Positions 1 through 10,097 of a stretch of 33,324 nucleotides of DNA are shown piece by piece (the first letter of the stretch is position 1; every line of letters starts with the position of its first letter). The translations under genes and the position numbers were made by a program. Under the pieces are notes generated by a model, which searched no databases, had not been told where the DNA came from, and was given only the letters and a program-made list of their open reading frames with translations. Origin of the DNA: LMUY01 sp964244655 (lineage in GTDB: Bacteria > Pseudomonadota > Alphaproteobacteria > Acetobacterales > Acetobacteraceae). The stretch covers positions 1 through 33,324 of the forward strand of contig CAXTJU010000038.1 in the NCBI GenBank assembly GCA_964244655.1, given 5' to 3'.

Positions 1-244
1 GGTGTGGGATGGCCGCTTCCGCGTGGTGCGCGCGCCGGCCGGCGCGTGGCTCGGCCCGCTCGGGGCGGGCCGGCGGGAGCGGGACTTGCCGGCTGCCGTG
101 CTACGGACCGTGCCGGCGCTCTGGCAGGGCGGCCGGCTTTGCCACGTGCCGCAGCTGGCCTATGCTTCCGGCACGGGAGAAAAACCCAGCATTGTCAGCG
201 CGGCCGTTCCCGCGGCAGGCGCCCCGTTCGCGGCGTGTTGTTGA
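1..244 (+). CDS. tilS: tRNA(Ile)-lysidine synthetase, C-terminal end (partial)
   Basis: This is the last ~80 codons of an open frame that enters from the left edge and stops with TGA at 242-244. The residues (WDGRF, LGPLGA, LPA..., then GGRLCHVPQLAY) fit the C-terminal substrate-binding domain of TilS, which makes lysidine at the wobble position of the AUA-reading tRNA-Ile. The catalytic PP-loop domain lies outside the window, so the call rests on the weakly conserved tail. It is strengthened by the downstream neighbour: tilS immediately before ftsH is a standard alphaproteobacterial order. About 140 bases without a gene separate it from ftsH. Confidence 0.72.
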   Translation, partial: VWDGRFRVVRAPAGAWLGPLGAGRRERDLPAAVLRTVPALWQGGRLCHVPQLAYASGTGEKPSIVSAAVPAAGAPFAACC

Positions 245-384
245 GCGGGCCGGGGGTGTGTTCGCCAGGGCGCAGTCCCATGTCAGTGTTGCAGCCCGGG
301 TCGGATCGTGATCGGGTGACGAAATCATTGGTCCGGACGCCCGGCAACGGGGCCGGCGCAGCTACGGATGGCCAGGGAACCTAG

Positions 385-2304
<1,920 letters not shown>

Positions 2305-2318
2305 AAGTCTGTGTAGAG

Positions 2319-2359
2319 AAAGGGCGCTGGACGGTTCCTGACCGACCAGCGCCCTTTTT
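2319..2359. terminator. Bidirectional intrinsic terminator between ftsH and the MFS gene
   Basis: A perfect stem has arms AAAGGGCGCTGG (2319-2330) and CCAGCGCCCTTT (2346-2357). A further CGGT/ACCG pairing inside the loop extends it, and the right arm runs into TTTTT on the plus strand. The A-rich left side gives a U-run for minus-strand transcripts as well. It lies between the convergent ends of ftsH (2304) and the MFS gene (2375), so it probably terminates both. Confidence 0.9.
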
Positions 2360-2374
2360 CGTGTCTGCGGGGAG

Positions 2375-3553
2375 CTAGTGCTCTCCGGCGAGCTTGCTGG
2401 TTGGCGCGATGGCGCGCCGGTCCAAGGCCATCGACAGCGTCGTCATGGCCAATCCGAGCAGGCTCAGGGCCACGCCGAGCCATGGCAACGATCGATAGCT
2501 GAGGCCCGCGCCCAAGGCGGCGCTCCCCAGCCACGCGCCGCCGGCGTTCCCCAGGTTGAACGCGCCCTGGTTCAGCGTGGCCACCAGGTTCGGCGCTTCC
2601 GGCGCGGTGTCGATCACCCGCATCTGCAACGGCGTGGCGGCGGCAAAGGTCAGGATGCCCCAGGCCAGCAGGGTCAGGGCGGCTGGCGCCGGCAGCGGCA
2701 GCGTCAGCGTGAAGGCGGCCAGGATGACGATCAATCCGGCCTGCACGCCCGCGATGCTGGGCATCAGCCGCCAGTCGCCCAAGCGCCCGCCAAGCAGGTT
2801 GCCGGCGGTGATCCCCACGCCGAACAGCAGCAGCAGCCAGGTCACGTGGATGGGCGCGATGCGGGTGACCTCCTCCAGCATCGGGGCGATGAAGGTGAAC
2901 ACGCTGAACAGGCTGGCGGAGAGCAGCGCGCTCATCAGCATGGCCAGCACCACCTGCGGCTTGCCCAGGACGCGGAACTCCGCGAGCAACCCGGCGGACT
3001 GGGGTTTCGGCATCCGTGGCAGCGCCCAGGCGATGGCGGCGGTGGCGGCCAGCGCAAGCGCCACCACGCACCAGAACGCGGTGCGCCAGCCAGCCTGCTG
3101 GCCCAGCGCCGTGCCGAAAGGGACGCCAAGCACGTTGGCCAGCGTGAGGCCGCTGAACATGATGGCGATGGCCTGGCCGCGCTTGGCCGCCGGCACCAGC
3201 TCGGCCGCCACGATCGAGCCGATGCCGAAGAACGCGCCATGGCACAGGGCGGTGAGGATGCGGGCCGTCATCAGCAGGGCGTAGCTGGGCGCCGTGGCGC
3301 AAAGCAGGTTGCCGACGGCGTAGGCGCCGATCAAGCCCAGCAGCGCGGCCTTGCGCGGCAGGCGCGCCGTGGCCACGGCCAGGATCGGGGCGCCGATCAC
3401 CACGCCGAGCGCGTAGCCGGTGACCAGCAAGCCGGCGCTCGGGATGGACACGCGCAGGTCGCGGGCCAGGTCGGGTAGCAGGCCGACGATGACGAACTCG
3501 CTCGTGCCGATGGCGAAGGCGGCGAGGGCGAGGGTGAACAGCGGGATCGGCAT
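2375..3553 (-). CDS. MFS transporter, DHA1 family (AraJ/YdhP-like)
   Basis: 392 residues with about 12 hydrophobic segments. The N-terminus (PLFTLALAAFAIGTSEFVIV, then LLPDLARDLRVSIPSAGLL) and the RAxAI...G..LA..LG.PxG motif after helix 4 are typical of the DHA1 drug/sugar efflux subgroup that includes AraJ and YdhP. It probably exports a small molecule by proton antiport; the substrate cannot be read from sequence. The ATG at 3553 was chosen because it has GGAG about 8 nt upstream and matches the usual start of the family; the frame stays open far upstream only as a GC-rich shadow. It follows the GDSL hydrolase on the same strand after a 62-nt gap and may be co-transcribed with it. Confidence 0.9.
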   Translation of the reverse strand: MPIPLFTLALAAFAIGTSEFVIVGLLPDLARDLRVSIPSAGLLVTGYALGVVIGAPILAVATARLPRKAALLGLIGAYAVGNLLCATAPSYALLMTARILTALCHGAFFGIGSIVAAELVPAAKRGQAIAIMFSGLTLANVLGVPFGTALGQQAGWRTAFWCVVALALAATAAIAWALPRMPKPQSAGLLAEFRVLGKPQVVLAMLMSALLSASLFSVFTFIAPMLEEVTRIAPIHVTWLLLLFGVGITAGNLLGGRLGDWRLMPSIAGVQAGLIVILAAFTLTLPLPAPAALTLLAWGILTFAAATPLQMRVIDTAPEAPNLVATLNQGAFNLGNAGGAWLGSAALGAGLSYRSLPWLGVALSLLGLAMTTLSMALDRRAIAPTSKLAGEH

Positions 3554-3615
3554 CGGCAGGCTCCAGCGGTCAGGCAGCAATTGCCGCCGCAAGATGGCGC
3601 GGCGCACAAGGGAGA

Positions 3616-4377
3616 TCAGCGGTGCGGCCGGTCCCCCAGCAGCCGCGCCAGGGTCGGCTCGGTGGCTTCGGACAGCCGCGCCTGGGCTTGCGCCGTCGGG
3701 TGCAGCAGCGGGTCGGGCGGGGTGAGGTAGCCGTCCAGGAACGCGGCGCGGTCGAGCTTGCCGTCGCGCAGGAACACGCCGGTCACGTCCAGGTAGGTCA
3801 GCGCCGGGTCGGCGCCGGCGGCGTAGCGCGCGGCCAGGCCGCGGTTGATGGCGGCGGTGGCCTGGTCCACCCACTCGGACCGCTCGGAGGGCAGCACGGA
3901 GAGCAGCAGCACCTTGGCGCCGGGCAGGCGGCGGTGCAGGGCCGCCACCACGGCGTCGATGCCGCCCAGCGTCTGCTCGGCGGACCAGTGCACCCGGCCG
4001 TTGTTGTTGGCGCCGATCAGCACGACGGCGACGCGGGGCTGGATGCCGTCCACCTCGCCATGCTCGATGCGCCACAGCAGGCTGGCCGTGGTGTCCCCCT
4101 TGAAGCCGAGGTTGACGGCGTGGCGGTCGCCGTAGAAGCGCTGCCATTGCGGCGCGAAGTCCCGCCATTCGGGGGGACCGTGCTGCTCCCAGTCCTGGGT
4201 GATGGAGTCGCCGAGGAACACCAGGTCCGCGCCGCCCTGCCGCAGCTGGGCCAGCTTGTCCTCGTGCCGGGCGTGCCACCAGGGCAGGTTGTCGCGGGAG
4301 AGCGGGGTGGCCGCCGGGTTCGGGGCGGCGGCTGCGCCGGCGAGGAGGGCCGCCAGCAGGAGGGCGGCAGTCCTCAA
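3616..4377 (-). CDS. Secreted SGNH/GDSL hydrolase (PAF-acetylhydrolase-like)
   Basis: About 253 residues. The proposed start is a TTG at 4377 that overlaps the uppP stop (TTGA). It gives a clean signal peptide (MRTAALLLAALLAGAAAAP), whereas the upstream ATG at 4449 would add arginine-rich residues read inside uppP. Family blocks are visible: the nucleophile in VFLGDSITQDW (Ser58), the block II glycine in NLGFKGDTT, block III as LIGANNNG, and a C-terminal PDPLLHPT carrying the catalytic Asp/His. Asp and His are separated by three residues there, where DxxH is usual, which may be a small insertion. The likely role is a periplasmic esterase or deacetylase acting on a carbohydrate or lipid ester; the substrate is unknown. 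It is translationally coupled to uppP. Confidence 0.85.
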   Translation of the reverse strand: MRTAALLLAALLAGAAAAPNPAATPLSRDNLPWWHARHEDKLAQLRQGGADLVFLGDSITQDWEQHGPPEWRDFAPQWQRFYGDRHAVNLGFKGDTTASLLWRIEHGEVDGIQPRVAVVLIGANNNGRVHWSAEQTLGGIDAVVAALHRRLPGAKVLLLSVLPSERSEWVDQATAAINRGLAARYAAGADPALTYLDVTGVFLRDGKLDRAAFLDGYLTPPDPLLHPTAQAQARLSEATEPTLARLLGDRPHR

Positions 4378-5210
4378 GCGAAGGCCAGGTAGGCGGCGGA
4401 CCCGGCGCCGGCGATCAGGCAGTAGAACGCGAACGGGTTGAGCGCCCATTTGTCGTTGTGCCGGAAGTACCGCATCAGGAACGCCGTGCTGGCCAGCGCC
4501 ACCAGCCCCGCCACCACGGCGGCGATCAGCGAGACTTGCAGCGTGCCTGGCGGGATGTCCGCACGCAGCAGCTTGGGCACTTCCAGCACCGTGGCGCCGA
4601 GGATGATGGGGGTGGCGATCAGGAAGGAGAAATGCGCCGACCCCTCATGGTCGATGCCGCGCAGCAGCCCGCCCACGATGGTGGCGCCGGAGCGGGAGAT
4701 GCCGGGGATCAGCGCCGCGCACTGCCACACCCCGACGGTGAGCGCGTCCCGGTAGGTGAGGCTGGACAGCGACCGGTGGCTGGCGCGGCCGCGCAGCCGC
4801 TCGCCGAACAGCAGCAGCAGGCCGTTCACCGCGAGGAAGATGGCGGCGATCAGCGGGCTGGCGAACAGGCGGCGCAGGGAATGCTCCAGCAGCGCGCCGG
4901 CGACCACGGCGGGCAGGGTGGCGACGACGATCAGCAGGAACACCCGGCGGCTTTCCCCGTTCTGCTGCGCCCCTGCGACGCCGAGCACGCCGCGGATCAG
5001 CGCCAGCCAGTCCCGCCAGAAATACCCTAGCAGGGCGACCGCGGTGCCGACGTGCAGCATGACCAGGAACGGCAAAAAGGCGGCGGAGGCCTGGTCGAAG
5101 TTCCAGTGCAGCAGGGCGGGCAGCACCACGGCGTGGCCGAGGCTGCTGACGGGGAACAGCTCGGTGGCCCCTTGCAAGATGGCGATCAGGATCGCTTGAA
5201 CCGTGTCCAT
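4374..5210 (-). CDS. uppP: Undecaprenyl-diphosphatase UppP (BacA)
   Basis: 278-residue polytopic membrane enzyme that dephosphorylates undecaprenyl diphosphate, recycling the lipid carrier for peptidoglycan and other envelope polymers. Two signature regions are present: the N-terminal glutamate-rich motif LQGATELFPVSSLGH (Q13...E17) and the phosphate-binding motif PGISRSGAT (about 169-177). Length and helix pattern match the E. coli enzyme. The ATG at 5210 is favoured over the upstream in-frame ATG at 5267 because the family starts at MDxxQAxxLxxxQGxTE and AGGGG lies about 10 nt upstream. The stop overlaps the TTG start of the GDSL hydrolase, suggesting an envelope-related operon. Confidence 0.95.
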   Translation of the reverse strand: MDTVQAILIAILQGATELFPVSSLGHAVVLPALLHWNFDQASAAFLPFLVMLHVGTAVALLGYFWRDWLALIRGVLGVAGAQQNGESRRVFLLIVVATLPAVVAGALLEHSLRRLFASPLIAAIFLAVNGLLLLFGERLRGRASHRSLSSLTYRDALTVGVWQCAALIPGISRSGATIVGGLLRGIDHEGSAHFSFLIATPIILGATVLEVPKLLRADIPPGTLQVSLIAAVVAGLVALASTAFLMRYFRHNDKWALNPFAFYCLIAGAGSAAYLAFA

Positions 5211-5286
5211 GCCGAACGCCACCCCTGCTGCGCGCCCGTTCCTGCCGGAGCGGGCGCGCCGTGGCAAGTTGCCGCTGGCTACAGCG

Positions 5287-5844
5287 TCATGCGGCCTTCG
5301 CTGGAGGCGGGCAGGATTTCAGGATGCCATCAGCGGACACTTGCTGCACAATCCTCGATGCAAGATCTGCACCAGCTTTGGTTCGGTCTGCCAAAAATGC
5401 TAGAGGTGTATTAAGGTCGATCGTTGCTTTCCAAATATCCCGATGTTGCTTTACATCATTCATTCTTAGAGAGTAAGACTCTCCTCGCTCTTCGCCATTC
5501 ATGATAAAACGGCTTTGAACTTGAACCACCAAAACCGTATCCGGTGCGAAAGTCTTGATTGATGCTGTTGCTTTGGTAACTGCATTAGGTTCAAAACTAT
5601 TCAACTGATAGATCAAAGGCGTCACTTGGCAAGCCTGAAGTCGTGCTTGCATTTCGCTTTTGAATGAACTTGAAAACTTTATCGAAAGGGCGTCACCAAA
5701 ATCATCGCCTGATGGCACGAGCACAACAAGATGCGCTATTGTGCCAGTATAATCCTCTGCTGAGCGATGCCTAGTCACATTAATTTGGACACACCCCGAA
5801 ACGATGAGAGCAATCGCGCATAATACGTAGCGGTTTCGGCACAC
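5287..5844 (-). CDS. Putative lipoprotein of unknown function
   Basis: 185 residues from a GTG start with AGGA about 8 nt upstream. The N-terminus is a lipoprotein signal (CAIALIVSGC), so the mature protein should be lipid-anchored at Cys18. The rest looks like a small alpha/beta domain (AHLVVLVPSGDDFGDALSIKF..., then FAPDTVLVVQVQSRF, then IWKATIDLNTPL...) with a conserved-looking SxxLASRIVQQ helix near the end. I do not recognise the family; it recalls small outer-membrane-associated lipoproteins that share an ABC-transporter-auxiliary type fold, but this is only a guess. The gene and its flanks are clearly AT-richer and differ in codon use from their neighbours, which suggests transfer. Confidence 0.75.
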   Translation of the reverse strand: MCRNRYVLCAIALIVSGCVQINVTRHRSAEDYTGTIAHLVVLVPSGDDFGDALSIKFSSSFKSEMQARLQACQVTPLIYQLNSFEPNAVTKATASIKTFAPDTVLVVQVQSRFIMNGEERGESYSLRMNDVKQHRDIWKATIDLNTPLAFLADRTKAGADLASRIVQQVSADGILKSCPPPAKAA

Positions 5845-5960
5845 CTATGCTTTCCTATCTTTCCAGGATATAACGCTAATATCTTAATCAAGCTAACACA
5901 AACTGAATGGTGGCTGAGCAGCCGAAGCTGCCCCATGCCACACCACAATGGCAGAGCGAC

Positions 5961-7061
5961 CTACGCCGCCTTGCGCTCCGCCGGCTTGTAGTCGGTGTAG
6001 CCTTCCGCGCCGCCGCCGTACCAGTGCGTCTTGTCGTCCGACGGCGCCAGCGGGAGGCCATCGCGCAGCCGCTCCACCAGGTCCGGGTTGCTGATGAACG
6101 GGCGGCCGAAGGCGATCAGGTCGGCCTTCAACTCGCGCCGCTCCGCCTCCGCCAGCTTCAGGTCGTAGCCGTTGTTGGCCATGTAGAGGCCGCCGAACAG
6201 CTTGCGCAGGGCCACGTAGTCGAACGCCGAGCTGTCGCGCGGCCCCTGCGTCGCGCCCTCGATGACGTGCATGTAGCAGAGCTGGAAGCCGGCCAGGCCT
6301 TGGACCAGCGTGCCGTACAGCTCCTGCGCGTCCTCGAAGCCGGCCATGTCGTTGGCCGGGCTCACCGGCGACAGGCGGATGCCGACCCGGCGGCCGCCCC
6401 ACGCGCCCACCACCGCGTCCGCGACCTCCAGCGTCAGCCGCACCCGGTTCTCGATGCTGCCGCCGTAACGGTCGGTGCGCCGGTTGGTGTGGCTGCGCAG
6501 GAACTGCTCCAGCAGGTAGCCGTTGGCGGCGTGAATCTCGACGCCGTCGAACCCGGCGCGCTTGGCGCACATGGCGGCGTGGCGGTAGTCGGCGATCAGG
6601 CCGGGGATCTCGTCCGTTCGCAGCGCGCGCGGCGCGACAAGCGGCTGGAACCCGGTCTCGGTGAAGGCCTGGCCCTCCGGCTTGACCGCGGAGGCCGACA
6701 CCGGCAGCCCGCCGCCGGGTTGCAGCGAGGGGTGGCTGATGCGGCCGACGTGCCAGAGCTGGCAGAAGATATGGCCACCATGGGCATGCACCGCGTCCGT
6801 CACGATGCGCCAGCCGGCCACCTGCTCGTCGGTGTAGATGCCGGGGGTGAAGGCGTAGCCCTTGCCCTGCTGGGTGATGTTGGTCGCCTCGCTGACGATC
6901 AGCCCGGCGCTGGCCCGCTGGCCGTAGTACTCGGCGTTCAGCGTCCCCTGTACGTCGCCCTTGCCGGCGCGGCTGCGGGTGAGCGGCGCCATGACGATGC
7001 GGTTGGCCAGCGGCAGGTCGCCGCCCAGGGTGACGGGCTGGAACAGGTCGGTTTCGGTCAT
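5961..7061 (-). CDS. Old yellow enzyme family alkene reductase (NemA-like)
   Basis: 366-residue FMN-dependent ene-reductase using NAD(P)H to reduce activated C=C bonds, and often nitro compounds or other electrophiles, in the cytosol. It has the usual start (LFQPVTLG...NRIVMAPLTRSRA), the QLWHVGR motif, the substrate-binding HAANGYLLEQFL (normally HGANGYL), RTDRYGGSIENR, and the FMN-phosphate site IAFGRPFISNPDL. Length is normal. The ATG lies 10 nt after the ATP-grasp stop with GAGGA upstream, so it is probably the last core gene of a DedA/ATP-grasp/OYE operon. The closest characterised relatives would be NemA and xenobiotic reductases; the physiological substrate is unknown. Confidence 0.93.
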   Translation of the reverse strand: MTETDLFQPVTLGGDLPLANRIVMAPLTRSRAGKGDVQGTLNAEYYGQRASAGLIVSEATNITQQGKGYAFTPGIYTDEQVAGWRIVTDAVHAHGGHIFCQLWHVGRISHPSLQPGGGLPVSASAVKPEGQAFTETGFQPLVAPRALRTDEIPGLIADYRHAAMCAKRAGFDGVEIHAANGYLLEQFLRSHTNRRTDRYGGSIENRVRLTLEVADAVVGAWGGRRVGIRLSPVSPANDMAGFEDAQELYGTLVQGLAGFQLCYMHVIEGATQGPRDSSAFDYVALRKLFGGLYMANNGYDLKLAEAERRELKADLIAFGRPFISNPDLVERLRDGLPLAPSDDKTHWYGGGAEGYTDYKPAERKAA

Positions 7062-7070
7062 CGAAGGTCC

Positions 7071-8147
7071 TCAATCGTTCGTGGGGTAGGAGGCCATCAC
7101 CCGGCGTTGCAGCCGCCACAGGCGATACATGGCGCGCAATCCGCTTGGGCGATGGCCCGCGGCGCGGTTGATGCGGCCGATCTCCCAGGCGGCGCGGTAA
7201 TGGGCGAACTGGGCGGCGTAGGCCTGCCGCAGGGTGCAGCGTGCGTCCCAGATGTGCGTCGCCTCCGAGCCGGCGCCGTTCACTTCGATGATGGTGAAGC
7301 CCTGGCCGAGCCGCAGCGCCGCCTCCGAGGCGTAGCGCACGTCGATGCGGCCGAAGTGGAAGCCGGGGATGGCGCGGGCGATGGCGTCGATCTGCCGGGT
7401 CAGCGCCGGGGTGATGGCGTGGGCGCCGTCGAGGAAGATGGCGCCCTTGCAGTGGTTGCCGGTGAACACCAGCGGCACGGACTCGCCAGCGGCCGGCACC
7501 TCCGCCAGCCGGGCGGCAAGCCGCGGCAAGTACAGCTGCGGCACCAGTCCGGCCCGCGGGTCCGCCCGCACCAGGGCTTCCAGGGTGGAGCGGCCATCAC
7601 CGGTCACCGCCGGCTGCACCTTGAGCGTGAGCGAGGTGACGCGGCCGGCCTCGCCCGGGTAGCGGATGTAGAACACGCCCGCCTCGCCCGGGCCCGCCGC
7701 GTAGCGTTGCAGCATCAGGCGGGTGCCGGGGGGGAAGGCGTCCACCGCCGCTTGCAGCGCCGCCGGGTCGTGCAGCAGCCGCACGCCGGCGCCGTTGCAG
7801 CCGATGTCCGGCTTGAGCACCACCGGCCAGCCGAAACCGCCGCGCTCGGCGGCCTGCGCCGGGTCGTCCGTGCCGGCGCGGAAGCTGACGTAGGGGGCGA
7901 TCCAGGCCTGCGCCGCCGGCTCCGCCAGGTCGAGGATGGCGAGCTTGCTCTCGCCGCACAGCCCGCCGGTCTCGATGGTGGGGTTGGCGGCGGTGGGCAG
8001 GCTCAGGTCCCGGTGGCGCAGGCCGAGCCAGAGCCACTGCGCCACCACGGGGGCGTAGAACAGCCAGCCCGGCCAGAACTCGAACGGCGAGACCAGCCGC
8101 TCCCGCCGCGCCGCCGCCCGGCCCGCGGCCAAGCTGGCATCCGTCAT
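7071..8147 (-). CDS. ATP-grasp domain protein (D-Ala-D-Ala ligase-like)
   Basis: 358 residues. The ATG at 8147 overlaps the DedA stop as ATGA, which fixes the start. ATP-grasp features are visible: WPVVLKPDIGCNGAGVRLL (nucleotide-binding lysine and glycine-rich loop), MLQRYAAGPGEAGVFYIRYPG (subdomain contacting ATP), GRIDVRYAS (metal-binding Asp) and FTIIEVNGAGSEATHIWD (metal-binding Glu/Asn). Such proteins couple an acid to an amine or other nucleophile through an acyl phosphate. The N-terminal region (PFEFWPGWLFYAPVVAQWLWLG) is hydrophobic and may touch the membrane. It is often named a D-alanine-D-alanine ligase but is probably not the housekeeping Ddl. Pairing with a DedA membrane protein suggests an envelope or lipid substrate; that is inference. 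Confidence 0.82.
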   Translation of the reverse strand: MTDASLAAGRAAARRERLVSPFEFWPGWLFYAPVVAQWLWLGLRHRDLSLPTAANPTIETGGLCGESKLAILDLAEPAAQAWIAPYVSFRAGTDDPAQAAERGGFGWPVVLKPDIGCNGAGVRLLHDPAALQAAVDAFPPGTRLMLQRYAAGPGEAGVFYIRYPGEAGRVTSLTLKVQPAVTGDGRSTLEALVRADPRAGLVPQLYLPRLAARLAEVPAAGESVPLVFTGNHCKGAIFLDGAHAITPALTRQIDAIARAIPGFHFGRIDVRYASEAALRLGQGFTIIEVNGAGSEATHIWDARCTLRQAYAAQFAHYRAAWEIGRINRAAGHRPSGLRAMYRLWRLQRRVMASYPTND

Positions 8148-8719
8148 GGGTGCGCCGTCTGCAACCGGGCGGCCAGGCGCCCGGCGATCACCACGGTCAG
8201 CGCGAATCCGGCCATGCCCGCCCAGCGCCAGGCGCCCAGGTAGTCGGACAGGAAGCGGCCCAGGTGCAGCGAGATGGTGAACAGCAGGGTGGTCCAGATG
8301 GAGGTGGCGACCACGGCGGCCAGGGCGAAGCGCTTCAGGTCCACCCGGAAGTAGCCGCAGGCGGTGTAGGTCGGCAGCCGCGCGCCGGGCAGGAAGCGGC
8401 TGACGAACACGACGCTGAACACGTGGCCGCGCAGCCAGTCCCGGCTGTGGGCGAACCGGCTCGGCGGCGCCCAGCGCTGCGCCCAAGGCGTCGCCACCGC
8501 CAGGCGGCCCATCCCGTACAGCCACACGTCCCCCAGCACGATGCCGAGGTAGAGCGCCCCCAGCGCCAAGGCGAGGGACACCTTGCTGGCCTGCACGTCC
8601 ATGGCGGCCAGGATGGTGGCGGCGTCCTCCAGCACGAAAGTCCCGAGCAGGATCAGCAGGCCCTGGATCGCTGGGCCGTGGCCGTGAAGATCTAGCCATC
8701 CGGTCAACGGATTGGTCAG
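8144..8719 (-). CDS. DedA family membrane protein
   Basis: About 191 residues with several membrane segments. The motif FVSRFLPGARLPTYTACG is the conserved DedA/SNARE-associated region (Phe-x-x-Arg-Phe-x-Pro-Gly-x-Arg), and the N-terminal half carries acidic residues (FVLEDAATILAA) in the reentrant-loop region. DedA proteins flip phospholipids or the undecaprenyl carrier, or are needed for membrane homeostasis. The start is uncertain: no ATG/GTG fits the family start, but a CTG at 8719 has GGAG 7 nt upstream and gives MTNPLTGWLDLHGHGP; a TTG at 8707 lacks a ribosome site, and the in-frame ATG at 8920 would extend into the divergent dehydrogenase gene. It overlaps the ATP-grasp gene by 4 nt. 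Confidence 0.85.
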   Translation of the reverse strand: MTNPLTGWLDLHGHGPAIQGLLILLGTFVLEDAATILAAMDVQASKVSLALALGALYLGIVLGDVWLYGMGRLAVATPWAQRWAPPSRFAHSRDWLRGHVFSVVFVSRFLPGARLPTYTACGYFRVDLKRFALAAVVATSIWTTLLFTISLHLGRFLSDYLGAWRWAGMAGFALTVVIAGRLAARLQTAHP

Positions 8720-8861
8720 CGTCGTGCTCCTGCGGCAGGCTGGCCGGGCGGTTGGACAACGCGGGCCGCGGCCCGCCGGTTTGCCTCCGCCGCTTGCCAG
8801 GGCGCGATGTTCATGGCGGTATCGCGCGCAACAACCAAGTCGGCAAGGGAGGGAGACCGCG

Positions 8862-10097
8862 ATGGAATTCGAGTTCTCGGACAAGGTGCAGGACCTGCGG
8901 ACCCGGCTGCAAGCCTTCATGGACGAGCACGTCGCCCCGAACGAGGCGACTTACGCCGCCCAGCTGGCGGATGCGCCCGACCGCTGGCAGCCGCTGCCGA
9001 TCAGCGAGCAGCTCAAGCAGCGCGCCAAGGATGCGGGGCTGTGGAACCTGTTCCTCGCCCACAGCAAGCACGGCTACGGCCTGAGCAACCTGGAATACGC
9101 GCCGCTGGCCGAGATCATGGGCCGGGTGCAGTGGGCCAGCGAGGTGTTCAACTGCTCGGCGCCGGACACCGGCAACATGGAGACCCTCGACCTGTACGGC
9201 ACGGAGGAGCAGAAGCGCCGCTGGCTGACGCCGCTGCTCGCCGGTGACATCCGCTCCGCCTTCTGCATGACCGAGCCGGCGGTCGCGTCCTCGGACGCCA
9301 CCAACATCGAGACCCGCATTGAGCGGCAAGGCGACGAGTACGTCATCAACGGCCGCAAGTGGTGGTCCTCCGGCGCCGGGGACCCGCGCTGCGCCATCTT
9401 CATCGTCATGGGCAAGTCCGACCCGGCGAACATGGACAAGCACCGCCAGCAATCCATGGTGCTGGTGCCGCGCGACACCCCGGGCGTCACCATCCACCGC
9501 ATGCTGCCGGTGTTCGGCTACGACGACGCGCCGCACGGCCATGCCGAGATCAGCTTCGAGGACGTGCGGGTGCCGGCCTCCAGCATCCTGCTCGGCGAGG
9601 GCCGCGGCTTCGAGATCGCCCAAGGCCGCCTCGGGCCGGGACGCATCCACCACTGCATGCGCACCATCGGCCTGTCCGAGCTGGCGCTGGAGCTGATGTG
9701 CCGCCGCTCGCTGGAGCGCCAGCCGTTCGGCAAGCCGCTGGCGGACCAGGGCGTGACCATGGAGCGGATCGCCAATAGCCGCATCATGATCGACCAATGC
9801 CGCCTGCTGGTGCTGCACGCGGCCTGGAAGATGGACACGGTGGGCAACAAGGCGGCGCGGCGCGAGATCGCCGAGATCAAGGTCTCGATCCCCAACATGG
9901 CCTGCCAGGTGATCGACTGGGCGGTGCAGATGCACGGCGGCGGCGGCGTGTCCAACGACTTCGGCCTGGCCAAGATGTACGCCGTGGCCCGCACCATGCG
10001 CATCGTGGACGGGCCCGACGAGGTGCACCGCTACCAGCTGGGGCGGCTGGAGCTGGCCAAGTACAAGCCGGCGCGTCCGAACATGGCCGCTGAGTGA
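8862..10097 (+). CDS. Acyl-CoA dehydrogenase, ACAD10/11-like
   Basis: 411-residue FAD enzyme. It shows the ACAD fold signatures (AFCMTEPAVASSDATNIET, then GRKWWSSGAGDPRCAIFIVMGK, GEGRGFEIAQGRLGPGRIHHCMR, QPFGKPLADQG) and ends with MRIVDGPDEVHRYQLGRLEL. DGPDEVH is the hallmark of the ACAD10/11 branch; Asp occupies the place of the catalytic Glu of medium-chain dehydrogenases (YEGTSQ). The ATG has a strong AGGGAGGGAG ribosome site. The gene overlaps an SDR, which overlaps an ACAD10/11-type kinase-like gene, so the three appear to form one operon. In animals the kinase and dehydrogenase are fused in one polypeptide and act on 4-hydroxyacyl-CoA; the same role here is inferred from motif and context. 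Confidence 0.93.
   Translation: MEFEFSDKVQDLRTRLQAFMDEHVAPNEATYAAQLADAPDRWQPLPISEQLKQRAKDAGLWNLFLAHSKHGYGLSNLEYAPLAEIMGRVQWASEVFNCSAPDTGNMETLDLYGTEEQKRRWLTPLLAGDIRSAFCMTEPAVASSDATNIETRIERQGDEYVINGRKWWSSGAGDPRCAIFIVMGKSDPANMDKHRQQSMVLVPRDTPGVTIHRMLPVFGYDDAPHGHAEISFEDVRVPASSILLGEGRGFEIAQGRLGPGRIHHCMRTIGLSELALELMCRRSLERQPFGKPLADQGVTMERIANSRIMIDQCRLLVLHAAWKMDTVGNKAARREIAEIKVSIPNMACQVIDWAVQMHGGGGVSNDFGLAKMYAVARTMRIVDGPDEVHRYQLGRLELAKYKPARPNMAAE

Noticed and set aside
5907..8243. A 778-codon plus-strand frame over the OYE and ATP-grasp genes
   Set aside because: It runs antisense across two well-supported genes, has no recognisable domain, and shows the biased Ala/Gly/Val/His/Gln composition typical of antisense frames in GC-rich DNA.
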